IMG/VR virus record: IMGVR_UViG_3300032087_003621
Location: 82,378-146,377 of that record
DNA: 64,000 nucleotides
Strand: one strand, 5' to 3'
Origin: a virus
In this document: in pieces, positions 19,280 to 27,817 of the stretch
How positions within the stretch are numbered: the stretch's first letter is position 1
Layout: each line of letters opens with the position of its first letter
The notes under the pieces: model-generated
What the model was told of the DNA's origin: nothing
What the model saw: only the letters and a program-made list of their open reading frames with translations
Database searches by the model: none
Translations under genes and position numbers: made by a program

Positions 19280-20299
19280 ATGTCTGATCAAGAAAACATG
19301 ATTGATGATGTTGAACTTCCTGAGGCGTCTGAGGACCAAATCGAGGAAGCGAAAGGTCACGATCCTGAAGGTGCTGAGAAAGACTCAGTAGATTCAGTAG
19401 ATAAGGCTGGCGATGCTACTAAGCAAGCCGCTGCTCCGAAGACTAAAGCAGGTATGATCAACGCAATGTACGGCAAGATGCATGCTATGAAAAAGCATGA
19501 ACTTCAAGCTATGTACGCAAAAATGCAGGAAGAAGTTGAAATGTCAGAAGAAGAAGGCGAAGCGGTTGAGTTGCCAGAATTTTCTGTTACTGATGAACTC
19601 AAGGCATTGGTTGAATCAGAGGCAACATTGTCAGATGAATTCAAAGCGAAAACTGCTGTAATCTTCGAAACTGCTATTCGTTCCAAACTTACTGAAGAAG
19701 TAGAACGTTTGGAAGATGAATATCAATCTCGTCTTGACGAAGAACTGAACGCAACGCGTGAAGACCTCGTTGAGAAGGTTGATAACTACCTCAACTATGT
19801 GGTTGAAACTTGGATGGAAGAGAACAAACTCGCTGTCGAGTCTGGTCTCCGTACTGAGATTGCTGAAGGTTTCATGAATAACTTGAAAGAGTTGTTCGTT
19901 GAGTCTTACATCGAAGTACCTGAGTCTAAGGTAGACCTTGTTGATGAACTCGCTGCATCAGTGGAAGAGTTGGAAGAAAAACTCAACGACCAAACTGGTT
20001 CAGTATTAGAAATGCGTGAGAAGTTGGAAGAGTACCAGCGTGAAACGGTTATCCGTGAAAGCGCTCGTGACCTTGCAGACACGCAAGTAGAAAAATTACG
20101 TTCTTTGGTTTCTTCTCTCGACTTTGAAGACGAAGAGTCATTCACAGAAAAAGTTAAAACTGTGAAAGAGTCTTACTTCAAGAAAGAAGTAACTTCAACC
20201 GAAGAAGTAATCGAAGAAGATTGGGATACGGATGCCACAGTTGAATCTAATTCTACTATGGATATGTATCTCAATGCAATCAAAAGAACTAAAAAGTAA
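19280..20299 (+). CDS. 22: Prohead scaffold protein gp22
   Basis: A 339-aa, highly charged, Glu-rich and almost entirely helical protein located between the protease and the major capsid gene, as gp22 is in T4. It forms the assembly core and is degraded by gp21. Long coiled coils cover about residues 125-285. An insertion rich in Ala/Lys/Met (MYGKMHAMKKHELQAMYAKM) near residue 55 is characteristic of marine relatives. Length is somewhat above T4 gp22 (269 aa). Confidence 0.88.
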   Translation: MSDQENMIDDVELPEASEDQIEEAKGHDPEGAEKDSVDSVDKAGDATKQAAAPKTKAGMINAMYGKMHAMKKHELQAMYAKMQEEVEMSEEEGEAVELPEFSVTDELKALVESEATLSDEFKAKTAVIFETAIRSKLTEEVERLEDEYQSRLDEELNATREDLVEKVDNYLNYVVETWMEENKLAVESGLRTEIAEGFMNNLKELFVESYIEVPESKVDLVDELAASVEELEEKLNDQTGSVLEMREKLEEYQRETVIRESARDLADTQVEKLRSLVSSLDFEDEESFTEKVKTVKESYFKKEVTSTEEVIEEDWDTDATVESNSTMDMYLNAIKRTKK

Positions 20300-20317
20300 C
20301 ATTTAAGGAGTATTTAA

Positions 20318-21682
20318 ATGGAAATTTCTTACGATAGACTCGTTGAGAAGTGGGCTCCAGTTCTGAATGAAGAGTCAGCGGGTGAGATCAAAGATTCTCA
20401 TCGTCGTGCTGTAACTGCTGCTATCTTGGAAAACCAAGAGAAGGCGTTCATGGAACAAGCTCAACTTAACGAAGTAAACACAAACACTTCTGTAACCCAA
20501 GCTGCTGGTTCAAGTGGTGCAAACTGGGACCCCATCCTTATCGCCCTCGTTCGTCGTGCTATGCCTAACTTGATGGCATATGACGTTTGTGGCGTTCAGC
20601 CTATGACTGGTCCTACTGGTCTTATCTTCGCTATGAAGTCACGTTTTAAGACTGGACCTAATGCTGGTGCTGGTGCTGTTGATACAGAAGCTCTGTTCAA
20701 CGAAGCACCAACTCCATATTCTGGTGACTCTTCAACTGACTTGGCTGACACTCGTGGTCCTTCAGGTCTTAAAGGTGTAACTAATACTAACCCAGGCGCT
20801 GGTGACTCTTCTATTGCTGACGAAACAACTACTGTTGATATCGGCCGTGGTATGTCAACTGCTACTGCTGAAGCTCTTGGTACTACTGGTGGTAACTCTT
20901 TCCATGAAATGGGTTTCACCATCGAGAAGGCAACGGTTACTGCGGTATCACGTGCTTTGAAAGCAGAATATACGCTTGAACTCGCTCAAGACCTCAAGGC
21001 TATTCATGGTCTTGACGCTGAGACAGAACTTGCTAACATTCTGTCTACGGAAATTCTTGCGGAAATCAACCGTGAAGTTATCCGTACTATCAACTCTCAA
21101 GCTAAGATTGGTGCTCTTCAATCTAACATGACTACTAAGGGTATCTTCGACTTGTCTACGGACGCTGATGGTCGTTGGTCAGTTGAGAAGTTCAAGGGTA
21201 TGTTGGTACAGATCGAGCGTGAGTGTAACGTAATTGCTAAGGACACTCGTCGTGGTAAGGGTAACGTAGTAATCTGTTCTTCAGATGTTGCTACTGCTCT
21301 CGCTGCTGCTGGTATGCTTGATTACTCACCTGCTCTTTCTACTAACCTTCAAGTAGATGACACAGGCAACACGTTTGCTGGTGTATTGAATGGTCGTACA
21401 CGTGTTTACATCGACCCATATGCTGACACAGACTACGTGACTGTAGGTTATAAGGGTACGAATCCTTACGACTCAGGCGTTTTCTACTGCCCATACGTTC
21501 CTCTCCAGATGGTACGTGCGGTTGGTGAGAATGACTTCCAACCACGTATCGGGTTCAAGACTCGTTACGGCATGATCGCTAACCCATATGCTGGTACAGG
21601 TTCACCTCAGAGTGACTTGGCTAACACAGTACGTGCTAACCAGTACTATCGTATTTTCCGCGTGGATAACATCCTCGACTAA
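20318..21682 (+). CDS. 23: Major capsid protein gp23
   Basis: A 454-aa HK97-fold capsid protein. Signature segments are LIALVRRAMPNLMAYDVCGVQPMTG near residue 70, the Glu/Lys helix with LELAQDLKAIHGLD, and the C-terminal IGFKTRYGMIANPY. gp21 cleavage would remove about the first 60 residues. Compared with T4 gp23 (521 aa) it is shorter, as in marine T4-like phages. Codon use here is richer in GCT/GGT/CGT than in most neighbours, fitting very high expression. A strong terminator follows. Confidence 0.97.
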   Translation: MEISYDRLVEKWAPVLNEESAGEIKDSHRRAVTAAILENQEKAFMEQAQLNEVNTNTSVTQAAGSSGANWDPILIALVRRAMPNLMAYDVCGVQPMTGPTGLIFAMKSRFKTGPNAGAGAVDTEALFNEAPTPYSGDSSTDLADTRGPSGLKGVTNTNPGAGDSSIADETTTVDIGRGMSTATAEALGTTGGNSFHEMGFTIEKATVTAVSRALKAEYTLELAQDLKAIHGLDAETELANILSTEILAEINREVIRTINSQAKIGALQSNMTTKGIFDLSTDADGRWSVEKFKGMLVQIERECNVIAKDTRRGKGNVVICSSDVATALAAAGMLDYSPALSTNLQVDDTGNTFAGVLNGRTRVYIDPYADTDYVTVGYKGTNPYDSGVFYCPYVPLQMVRAVGENDFQPRIGFKTRYGMIANPYAGTGSPQSDLANTVRANQYYRIFRVDNILD

Positions 21683-21709
21683 TAAAAATAACGATAGTTA
21701 TAAAAATTT

Positions 21710-21734
21710 GGGGCACTTCGGTGCCCCTTTTTTT
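21710..21734 (+). terminator. Strong terminator after gp23
   Basis: A perfect 7-bp stem GGGGCAC / GTGCCCC with a TTCG tetraloop followed by seven Ts. It ends the head operon and also shields it from the convergent minus-strand gene whose stop lies at its edge. Confidence 0.93.
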
Positions 21735-22722
21735 ATGCAGCTTGATCGATTATTTCCATAGTCTCATCATCAAGACCTATAGAGTTTAACAACCCATTAT
21801 TATCATTTAATGCTCGTCTAGTAATTAAGTATGCAATACTTGCACGTGCATTGCCAGCCAAACGTCCCTTAATAAGATTAGTTTGTTTTGGATTGGTACG
21901 TTTGAAATTTACCAAACTTTCTACAATCTCATCAATACTGTAAGAATGATCGACATCTTCGTTCTTCATTAAAAGATATGCAAGACCTGTAAGTAAATAA
22001 CCGGAAACGGTTGGTTCTCTATCATAAACTTTTTGAATGATACGAGAAGACTCAATGAAGTACTCTTCGGGTATACCGTCCTTTCGGAAATAATTGGTCT
22101 TGACTTCAACAAAACCACCCAAAGACTTTCCAATTGGGTTTAGTCCCTCTACGTCAAGTTCACAGTTTTTGAAAACGTTCAAAAGTTTTAGAGCATCCGG
22201 ATCACCAAAGACAACCTCAGACTTAAAAATTTCTTCTGCTTTCATAGACTCCTGATCAGCGTTACGTGACTTGAAGTAACGCGCTTCTTCTTTTTGGCAA
22301 TCTAGGTCAGTCATAAACTGTTTGTGTACCAACTGTGAAGTCTTGATGTGAGTCAAACCACACAGACCCGCCATGATAATACGGCGGAGACCGTCCCAAC
22401 AAAACTTCTTTCCGGACGGCCGGATTGCGATGTCCACTACTCCAGCTGAGTATGGATCAAACCCGTTCATCTTTTGAAGTTTGTTGATGAGTTTCTTCAA
22501 ACGGACAATACGTTGATACGTCATGTCAACCCAAATCTCATCGATTGCAACCACACCCACTTCTTTAGGGTCATAAACTGCATTTGAGATCATACCAGCT
22601 AGGGTCTTGGTCTTGAAGTTTTCGATACGGAGAATCGCATCGATAATGTCTTGGATACGGACTGTACCCTTTAGGTTAGCGAGCTCACCTGAGACTTCAC
22701 TATGTTTAGTGCTCTTACGCAT
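21733..22722 (-). CDS. ParB-like nuclease-domain protein
   Basis: A 329-aa protein on the minus strand. Residues ~55-120 show the ParB/Srx-like pattern: an IDEIWVDMTYQR strand-helix with the conserved YQR, a following helix with NGFDP, then IRPSGKKFCWDGLRR, where the DG-RR box matches the DGxHR element. The rest is helical and not recognised. ParB-like folds in phages include DNA-binding, nuclease and NTP-binding proteins. It has an aaggag ribosome site and a palindrome 30 bases upstream. It forms an island with the DUF4338-like gene. Role unknown. Confidence 0.62.
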   Translation of the reverse strand: MRKSTKHSEVSGELANLKGTVRIQDIIDAILRIENFKTKTLAGMISNAVYDPKEVGVVAIDEIWVDMTYQRIVRLKKLINKLQKMNGFDPYSAGVVDIAIRPSGKKFCWDGLRRIIMAGLCGLTHIKTSQLVHKQFMTDLDCQKEEARYFKSRNADQESMKAEEIFKSEVVFGDPDALKLLNVFKNCELDVEGLNPIGKSLGGFVEVKTNYFRKDGIPEEYFIESSRIIQKVYDREPTVSGYLLTGLAYLLMKNEDVDHSYSIDEIVESLVNFKRTNPKQTNLIKGRLAGNARASIAYLITRRALNDNNGLLNSIGLDDETMEIIDQAA

Positions 22723-22749
22723 ATAATACTCCTTGTATTATTTTTAGTA

Positions 22750-22768
22750 GAGATACAACATGTATCTC
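22750..22768. promoter_or_regulatory. Palindrome in the leader of the ParB-like gene
   Basis: GAGATACA-aca-TGTATCTC is a perfect 8-bp inverted repeat located between the two minus-strand genes. It sits just downstream of a TATACT-like -10 on the minus strand. It could be an operator bound by the ParB-like protein (autoregulation) or an mRNA hairpin. Confidence 0.5.
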
Positions 22769-22782
22769 ATATTAGTATATAG

Positions 22783-23913
22783 TCATCTTATGATGTCTAT
22801 GCCTTCTGCGTTAGTATTCCAAGTCTCCACAACGGAACGCAGTCTACCGTCTGACTTCAGAGACTCATAACGTTTGCCCGCCTTGTTACGCCACCAGTCA
22901 ATGACTGACTCAAGTTCAAAGCGATCAAAGTTATCCTTCTTAACCAATGTGTCTGTCTCCATGTTGAGATACTGTGGCACATTGTCATACCCGTAGGTTG
23001 AATAAAAAGAACGCTTCTTTTCAGTCAATCCTTTGGCATCAGAGAAGGTCTGACAGAACTTCGCATAGGCAGTTTCATCATATTGTTTGAGAGAGGCTTT
23101 GATGATACCTACCATCTTGGTCTGGGTCTTTAACTTGCGAGAGGATGCATCAGCAGGTACCAAGGATTCACCATCATTTCGTTTTCTAAACCATTCGTTT
23201 AACTTACGAAAATTATCATCATTTATCAATGGCGCGAAGTTTGAGTCTGTCAGACCGTTAAACCTTAGTAGTGGTTTCATACCATCATACTGCGAGGCAG
23301 CTTTGGTAGAACCATACAAAGAAGTTGTTTCGAACATACAAATGTTCGCATCGTATTTTTTATTCAGTGCTTCACGTACAGTGTGAGAACAACAAATCGC
23401 TGCCAGTAATTTACCACCAAGATAGTTGAACCCAAACGGTTGTGTAGGTACAATGTTGAAACCCATAATAACAGATTTGTTAAATCGTTTCATCACATCA
23501 GGATTCATTGTATCAAGAGGACCGCCCAACCATTCGTTGCGTGGACGAGAGTTTATTGTTGGTGAACCGAAACGAATCATACCGATAATAGTGTCAGTAT
23601 TTTTTTCAGTTACTATCCATAACATTTGTTTGCCTGGGATACTTGCCTCTACAGGAGCCGAGGTAGTAATCTCCATGTAACGCATAAATTTTTCTTGTGA
23701 ACATTCATAAAATCCAATGTTCATATCGTTCGGGTGAATATTGAAGTTACTGAAAAGGTCACTCTCAGGGCCCATGCCTGGAAGTGAATGTGGAAAAGAT
23801 TCCATGCGTTCCATTTTAACAGTACGCATATAATCATCAATACGTTCGAAGTTACTAAAGAACTCTTCGAACACATTTGCTGCGTAGTAAGCATCGGATT
23901 TGGATAAAATCAT
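22783..23913 (-). CDS. DUF4338 / DruA-like protein
   Basis: A 376-aa minus-strand protein. A GNAT-like strand region near residue 105 (WIVTEKNTDTIIGMIRFGSP) is followed by FNIVPTQPFGFNYLGGKLLA and CMFETTSLYGSTK, then SQYDGMKPLLRFNGLTDS. This series resembles the DUF4338 core known from the Druantia protein DruA and from phage homologues (NIVPxQPFG, LGGKLLA, ETTSLYG). The activity of that family is unclear; a nucleic-acid-modifying role has been considered. It is transcribed first in the island from a consensus promoter at 23941-23969. Confidence 0.6.
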   Translation of the reverse strand: MILSKSDAYYAANVFEEFFSNFERIDDYMRTVKMERMESFPHSLPGMGPESDLFSNFNIHPNDMNIGFYECSQEKFMRYMEITTSAPVEASIPGKQMLWIVTEKNTDTIIGMIRFGSPTINSRPRNEWLGGPLDTMNPDVMKRFNKSVIMGFNIVPTQPFGFNYLGGKLLAAICCSHTVREALNKKYDANICMFETTSLYGSTKAASQYDGMKPLLRFNGLTDSNFAPLINDDNFRKLNEWFRKRNDGESLVPADASSRKLKTQTKMVGIIKASLKQYDETAYAKFCQTFSDAKGLTEKKRSFYSTYGYDNVPQYLNMETDTLVKKDNFDRFELESVIDWWRNKAGKRYESLKSDGRLRSVVETWNTNAEGIDIIR

Positions 23914-23940
23914 AAAAATAAATTCTCAAACAATAGGAAT

Positions 23941-23969
23941 AGTATATAGCATTTTTACCAGTGTGTCAA
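23941..23969 (-). promoter_or_regulatory. Sigma70-type promoter for the minus-strand island
   Basis: On the minus strand a perfect TTGACA (-35, bases 23964-23969) is separated by 17 bases from TATACT (-10, bases 23941-23946). It lies 28 bases before the DUF4338-like ATG. It is back to back with a plus-strand late box starting at 23972. Confidence 0.8.
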
Positions 23970-23971
23970 GG

Positions 23972-23979
23972 TATAAATA
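23972..23979 (+). promoter_or_regulatory. Late promoter TATAAATA before the gp3-like gene
   Basis: A perfect late box 27 bases before the GTG start at 24007, two bases away from the -35 of the divergent island promoter. Confidence 0.72.
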
Positions 23980-24006
23980 GAAGAAACGATTAAAGGTTTA
24001 CATACC

Positions 24007-24504
24007 GTGGCAGAACTGACAAGCAACATTAACTATCTTCAACCTACTGGATTTGCGGTCTCTATCTCTAAGGAGAACTATCCTAATATCCAGTACTTTG
24101 CACAGTCCGTATCACACCCTAGCGTCTCTGTCTCGGAAGTAGAGGCACCATACCAGAGAAGGAATGTGCCCATCATTGGGGATAAAATATTGTTTGATGA
24201 AGTGCAGTTCACTTTCCTAGTTGATGAAGATATGAAATCATACGAAGAAATGTTTGCTTGGTTGAATCGTATTGTCAATGATGAATATAAAACCTCAGCT
24301 GGAACTCTTTTATCTGGTATTGGTTCTGAAGCTGATATTACAGTAACCATTCTTTCTAGTCACAACAATGCAAAGAAACAAATTCGTTATGTCAATGCGT
24401 TTCCTGTCAACGTAACAGGTATCGAATTTGCTGCAACAAACACAGAAATTTCACCCCTAACATTTAGTGCTGGTTTTAGGTACTCCTATTTCGAATTACT
24501 ATAA
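24007..24504 (+). CDS. 3: Tail completion / sheath stabiliser protein, gp3-like
   Basis: A 165-aa protein with a tail-tube-like beta fold. It has LQPTGFAVSI at the start, FLVDEDMKSYEEMFAWL in the middle, then VTILSSHNN and a final GIEFAATNTEISPLTFSAGF strand pair. Cyanophage proteins annotated gp3 share these segments and the same place between gp23 and UvsY. T4 gp3 terminates the tail tube. GTG start, with aaagg upstream and a late promoter, agrees with a virion role. It is also a distant paralogue of gp19. Confidence 0.72.
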   Translation: MAELTSNINYLQPTGFAVSISKENYPNIQYFAQSVSHPSVSVSEVEAPYQRRNVPIIGDKILFDEVQFTFLVDEDMKSYEEMFAWLNRIVNDEYKTSAGTLLSGIGSEADITVTILSSHNNAKKQIRYVNAFPVNVTGIEFAATNTEISPLTFSAGFRYSYFELL

Positions 24505-24505
24505 C

Positions 24506-24534
24506 TTGAATCTCCTAGTTAAGTGTGGTATAAT
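24506..24534 (+). promoter_or_regulatory. Sigma70-type promoter for uvsY-uvsW
   Basis: TTGAAT (24506-24511), 17-base spacer, TATAAT (24529-24534). It begins directly after the gp3-like stop and separates the early recombination genes from the late gp3 transcript. Confidence 0.8.
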
Positions 24535-24562
24535 ACCAGAAAATTACTAGGAAGTCAACACA

Positions 24563-25006
24563 ATGGATTTAAAAGATATCTTGTCTATGTGGGAAGAGGA
24601 TAGTAAAATTCCTTCAGCACACCTAGATGAAACATCTCGTAACACTCCCGCACTACATTCTAAGTATTTGTCTATTCTAGCTGATGCTAAGTTAAAGATG
24701 AAAGATGCGGAGTTCAAACAGAAAATCCTTCTGAAAGATAAGTGGTTATATTATAATGGAAAGTTAGACCAAAAGTCAATAGAAGAAAAAGGTTGGGACC
24801 CAGACCCCTTCAATGGTCTAAAGATTCTGAAAGGTGAAATGGAACACTACTATGAGAGTGACCCTGAACTTCAACAATCCGAAGCAAAAATTCAATACAT
24901 TAAAACTGTGATAGATACACTATCTGAAATTATTAACAATCTTAACTGGCGACATCAGACCATTAAGAATATGATTGACTATAAGAAGTTTGAAGCTGGT
25001 TTCTAA
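24563..25006 (+). CDS. uvsY: Recombination mediator UvsY
   Basis: A 147-aa helical, charged protein in the UvsY position before UvsW. UvsY helps load UvsX recombinase onto ssDNA coated with gp32. The N-terminal LKDILSMWEEDSKI and the central KDKWLYYNGKL segments are typical. Length is the same as T4 UvsY (137 aa). A ctaggaag ribosome site lies upstream. The stop is followed after one base by the uvsW start codon. Confidence 0.88.
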   Translation: MDLKDILSMWEEDSKIPSAHLDETSRNTPALHSKYLSILADAKLKMKDAEFKQKILLKDKWLYYNGKLDQKSIEEKGWDPDPFNGLKILKGEMEHYYESDPELQQSEAKIQYIKTVIDTLSEIINNLNWRHQTIKNMIDYKKFEAGF

Positions 25007-25007
25007 T

Positions 25008-26480
25008 GTGATTAAGTTGAAGTTAAAAAATCATGCGATGTTACAGTTAGTGGAGTGTGAAACTTCACTGGCTCAGGAGTTGTATGATTATTTTTCTTTT
25101 GACGTGCCAGGCGCAAAATACATGCCCGCATTTAAATCACGAAGGTGGGATGGTAAGATTCATCTGTTGAATCGTATGAACGGCGAAATCAATGCCGGTC
25201 TTCTATCAGAAATAGAAAAGTTTGTCTATCGAAAAGGCGTACCGTTGAAATATGAAGAAACGCCTTATGGATGGCCTGGCACTAAAAACAAACTAAACCA
25301 TATGGACCTTATGCGATGGATTGAAAAAATCAATCTGCCGTTTATGCCTCGTGACTATCAGTATGATGCCTTCATACATGCATTAGAAAATAAAAGAAGT
25401 GTTCTGGTGTCTCCTACAGGTTCCGGTAAATCTTTTATCATCTATCTTCTTCTTAGATGGTATCTTGACCGATATAAAGATAAAAAAGTTTTGTTGATTG
25501 TTCCAACTACTAGTCTGGTGGAACAGATGTATTCCGACTTTAATAGTTATAACTTTGATGCCGAAAATAATTGTCATCTCATTTATTCCGGTAAAGATAA
25601 AGACACCGAAAAATCTGTAATGATTAGTACGTGGCAGTCAATTCATAAACTAGGTCCACGTTGGTTCGAAAAGTTCGGTATGGTGATTGGAGATGAGTGT
25701 CACGGGTTTAAAGCCAAATCTCTTTCCTCTATTATGAACAAAGCAGTTAACGCTGAGTATCGATTTGGCACAACTGGAACTTTAGACGGTACTCAAACAA
25801 ACAAGATGGTACTTGAAGGTTTATTTGGGCCTGTACACAAAGTGACCACTACAGCAAAACTTCAAGAACAAAAAACTCTAGCAAAGTTAGATATAGATAT
25901 ACTGTTACTTAAATACGATAAAGAAATTAGAGAAAAACTTTCTAACATTACCTATCAAGAGGAAATTGATTTCTTAGTTACATGTGAAGCTAGAAACCGT
26001 TTTCTTCGCAATCTTGCTTGTAGTCTTGACGGTAACACACTAGTTTTATTTAATTTAGTAGAGAAACATGGTAAAGTTCTAAGAGAGTTGATTGAGAATA
26101 AATTAGATGATGGACGAAGATTATTTTACGTGTCAGGCGAAACGAAAACAAACGACAGAGAGGCCGTTAGGAAAATTGTTGAAAAACAAACTAACTCAAT
26201 TGTTCTTGCATCCTTGGGAACCTTCAGTACTGGTATCAACATTCGTAATATCCATAACATTATATTCGCTAGTCCTAGTAAATCACAAATACGAGTCTTA
26301 CAATCGATTGGAAGAGGTTTGCGAGTCTCCGATGACGGAAGAACAACTAAACTATACGATGTTGCGGATGACTTGCGTAGCAGAGGAAAACCAAACTTCA
26401 CCTTGAGACACAGCGCTGAAAGAGTTAAGATATATAATTCTGAAGAGTTTCCTTATAAGATGCATGAAATAAAAATCTGA
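25008..26480 (+). CDS. uvsW: Superfamily 2 helicase UvsW
   Basis: A 490-aa SF2 DNA/RNA helicase that unwinds branched DNA and R-loops and helps the switch to recombination-dependent replication. Motifs visible: PTGSGKS (Walker A), GDECHGF (DExH form), FGTTGTLDG (motif III region) and QSIGRGLR (motif VI). The GTG at 25008, one base after the uvsY stop, is preferred to the TTG at 24975 inside uvsY because the family starts with a short beta strand here. Length agrees with T4 UvsW (503 aa). Confidence 0.92.
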   Translation: MIKLKLKNHAMLQLVECETSLAQELYDYFSFDVPGAKYMPAFKSRRWDGKIHLLNRMNGEINAGLLSEIEKFVYRKGVPLKYEETPYGWPGTKNKLNHMDLMRWIEKINLPFMPRDYQYDAFIHALENKRSVLVSPTGSGKSFIIYLLLRWYLDRYKDKKVLLIVPTTSLVEQMYSDFNSYNFDAENNCHLIYSGKDKDTEKSVMISTWQSIHKLGPRWFEKFGMVIGDECHGFKAKSLSSIMNKAVNAEYRFGTTGTLDGTQTNKMVLEGLFGPVHKVTTTAKLQEQKTLAKLDIDILLLKYDKEIREKLSNITYQEEIDFLVTCEARNRFLRNLACSLDGNTLVLFNLVEKHGKVLRELIENKLDDGRRLFYVSGETKTNDREAVRKIVEKQTNSIVLASLGTFSTGINIRNIHNIIFASPSKSQIRVLQSIGRGLRVSDDGRTTKLYDVADDLRSRGKPNFTLRHSAERVKIYNSEEFPYKMHEIKI

Positions 26481-26929
26481 TGAAAAAAAGAAATGTAAAA
26501 CAATTTATTTTAACAAACGGACAAGAAATTGTTTGTGATGTAATTGAATGGGCTGAAGAAAATTTTTCTGAAATTGTTGTTCGTAATTGTATGGAAATTG
26601 TTTGGATGCACAGTAATGAACAAAGAATATATATGTTCAAGCCTTGGATGCATTATCAAGAACTTACTGAAGATTTAATTATAATTAATTCAGACCACAT
26701 TATCTCAACTGCTGAACCTACAGAATATTTGGTATACCAATACGATGTTGCTGTTAAAGATATGAATGAGTCTGGTGATGACCGACGTGAAGAATACTCT
26801 TATGAGAGAAAAAGAAAATATCAAAAACTTGCTGATTACCTTTTAGAACTAACAAAAAAAGATATGGAAGGAAGTTCAGATTCCGATAAACCCAGTAATA
26901 TCATTCCATTTCCACCCTTAATTCATTAG
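26480..26929 (+). CDS. Conserved hypothetical protein with Sm-like look (149 aa)
   Basis: It starts on the last base of uvsW (tgATGA-type overlap). The first ~75 residues form a beta pattern (QFILTNGQEIVCDVIEW, then IVVRNCMEIVWM) reminiscent of the small Sm/LSm barrel. The tail is charged and ends in a Pro-rich IIPFPPLIH. It lies between UvsW and gp55, where marine T4-like phages often carry an unnamed gene. Function unknown; RNA binding is only a guess from the fold impression. Confidence 0.7.
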   Translation: MKKRNVKQFILTNGQEIVCDVIEWAEENFSEIVVRNCMEIVWMHSNEQRIYMFKPWMHYQELTEDLIIINSDHIISTAEPTEYLVYQYDVAVKDMNESGDDRREEYSYERKRKYQKLADYLLELTKKDMEGSSDSDKPSNIIPFPPLIH

Positions 26930-26956
26930 GTATATACACCTAATCATTAGGTATAT
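26924..26956. repeat. Two direct repeats CATTAGGTATAT, 21 bases apart, upstream of gp55
   Basis: Identical 12-mers start at 26924 and 26945, exactly two helical turns apart. Between them TTAGGT-atatac-ACCTAA also forms an inverted repeat. Tandem sites on one DNA face are typical of cooperative protein binding. They lie about 120 bases before the late sigma gene. Confidence 0.6.
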
Positions 26957-27009
26957 TATCCCTGGCGTGTTAAGCTTTAGGGTAACATATTTTTTTTAAA
27001 AAGTCAAGC

Positions 27010-27038
27010 TTGATAAGAAAAAAATTTTATGTAATAAT
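27010..27038 (+). promoter_or_regulatory. Probable promoter of gp55
   Basis: TTGATA (27010-27015), 17-base A/T-rich spacer, AATAAT (27033-27038), about 30 bases before the gp55 ATG. It follows a T8 run near 26990 that could end upstream transcription. Confidence 0.5.
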
Positions 27039-27070
27039 TAATTTATGTTTTGATTTATGAGATTTGTTAT

Positions 27071-27655
27071 ATGAAGAAAGAAGAAAAACCACATTACGTA
27101 AACAACGCACAGTTTTCCCAAGCGGTTGTGGACCATGTAAAGAGTGCAAATGAATTTGTAGCACGTGGAAAACCTAAGCCTATGATTCCAGATTACATCG
27201 CCCGATGTTTTCTAAAAATTGCTGAGGGTTTATCACACAAGGCAAACTTTGTTCGTTACACCTATCGTGAAGAGATGGTGATGGACGCTGTAGAGAACTG
27301 TCTCAAGGCGATTGATAACTACAACATAGAGACCGCTACACGTACTGGTAAACCAAATGCGTTCGCATACTTTACACAGATTTCGTGGTACGCATTCCTG
27401 CGTAGGATTCAGAAAGAAAAGAAACAACAAGATATCAAACTTCGATACTTATCTGAAACAGGTTTGGAACAACTGGTCGCAGAAGAATTTGAGAACAACC
27501 CAGCTGCAAAACAAACACAGGCATTCATTGATGACCTGCGTGAACGTATTGACGCAGTGAAAGAAAGTGATGAGGCTATAAAAGAGTATTCAAAGAAAGA
27601 ACGAAAGAAGAGAACCCGACACGCTGATTCCGATCTTTCAGATTTTTTGGTATAA
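27071..27655 (+). CDS. 55: Late-transcription sigma factor gp55
   Basis: A 194-aa, highly basic, helical sigma-like protein. Gp55 replaces sigma70 on host RNA polymerase and directs it to TATAAATA late promoters, which are abundant in this window. Recognisable sequences are YREEMVMDAVENCLKAIDNY (sigma region 2) and NAFAYFTQISWYAFLRRIQKEKKQ, which is the region 2.3-2.4-like block for -10 recognition. ATG 27071 is chosen; the upstream TTG at 27050 adds a non-conserved tail. Length is the same as T4 gp55 (185 aa). Confidence 0.93.
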   Translation: MKKEEKPHYVNNAQFSQAVVDHVKSANEFVARGKPKPMIPDYIARCFLKIAEGLSHKANFVRYTYREEMVMDAVENCLKAIDNYNIETATRTGKPNAFAYFTQISWYAFLRRIQKEKKQQDIKLRYLSETGLEQLVAEEFENNPAAKQTQAFIDDLRERIDAVKESDEAIKEYSKKERKKRTRHADSDLSDFLV

Positions 27656-27658
27656 TAT

Positions 27659-27817
27659 ATGAAACTCTGGACTATTTGGAAGTACGCCCTTGGTGGATTC
27701 TCTGATGATAAGACGGAACCTTACGATAATTATGTTGCACTCCTACGCACTATTATTGTGGGGGTTAATTTTCTTACGTGTTTTTTTATAATGGCAAACG
27801 TGGTGCATAACTGGTGA
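27659..27817 (+). CDS. Small membrane protein between gp55 and gp47 (52 aa)
   Basis: A 52-codon frame starts three bases after gp55 and overlaps the gp47 GTG by four bases. The first half is WTIWKYALGGFSDD; the second half is a single hydrophobic segment (LRTIIVGVNFLTCFFIMANV), long enough to cross a membrane. Exact packing between two core genes supports a true gene. Function unknown. Confidence 0.68.
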   Translation: MKLWTIWKYALGGFSDDKTEPYDNYVALLRTIIVGVNFLTCFFIMANVVHNW

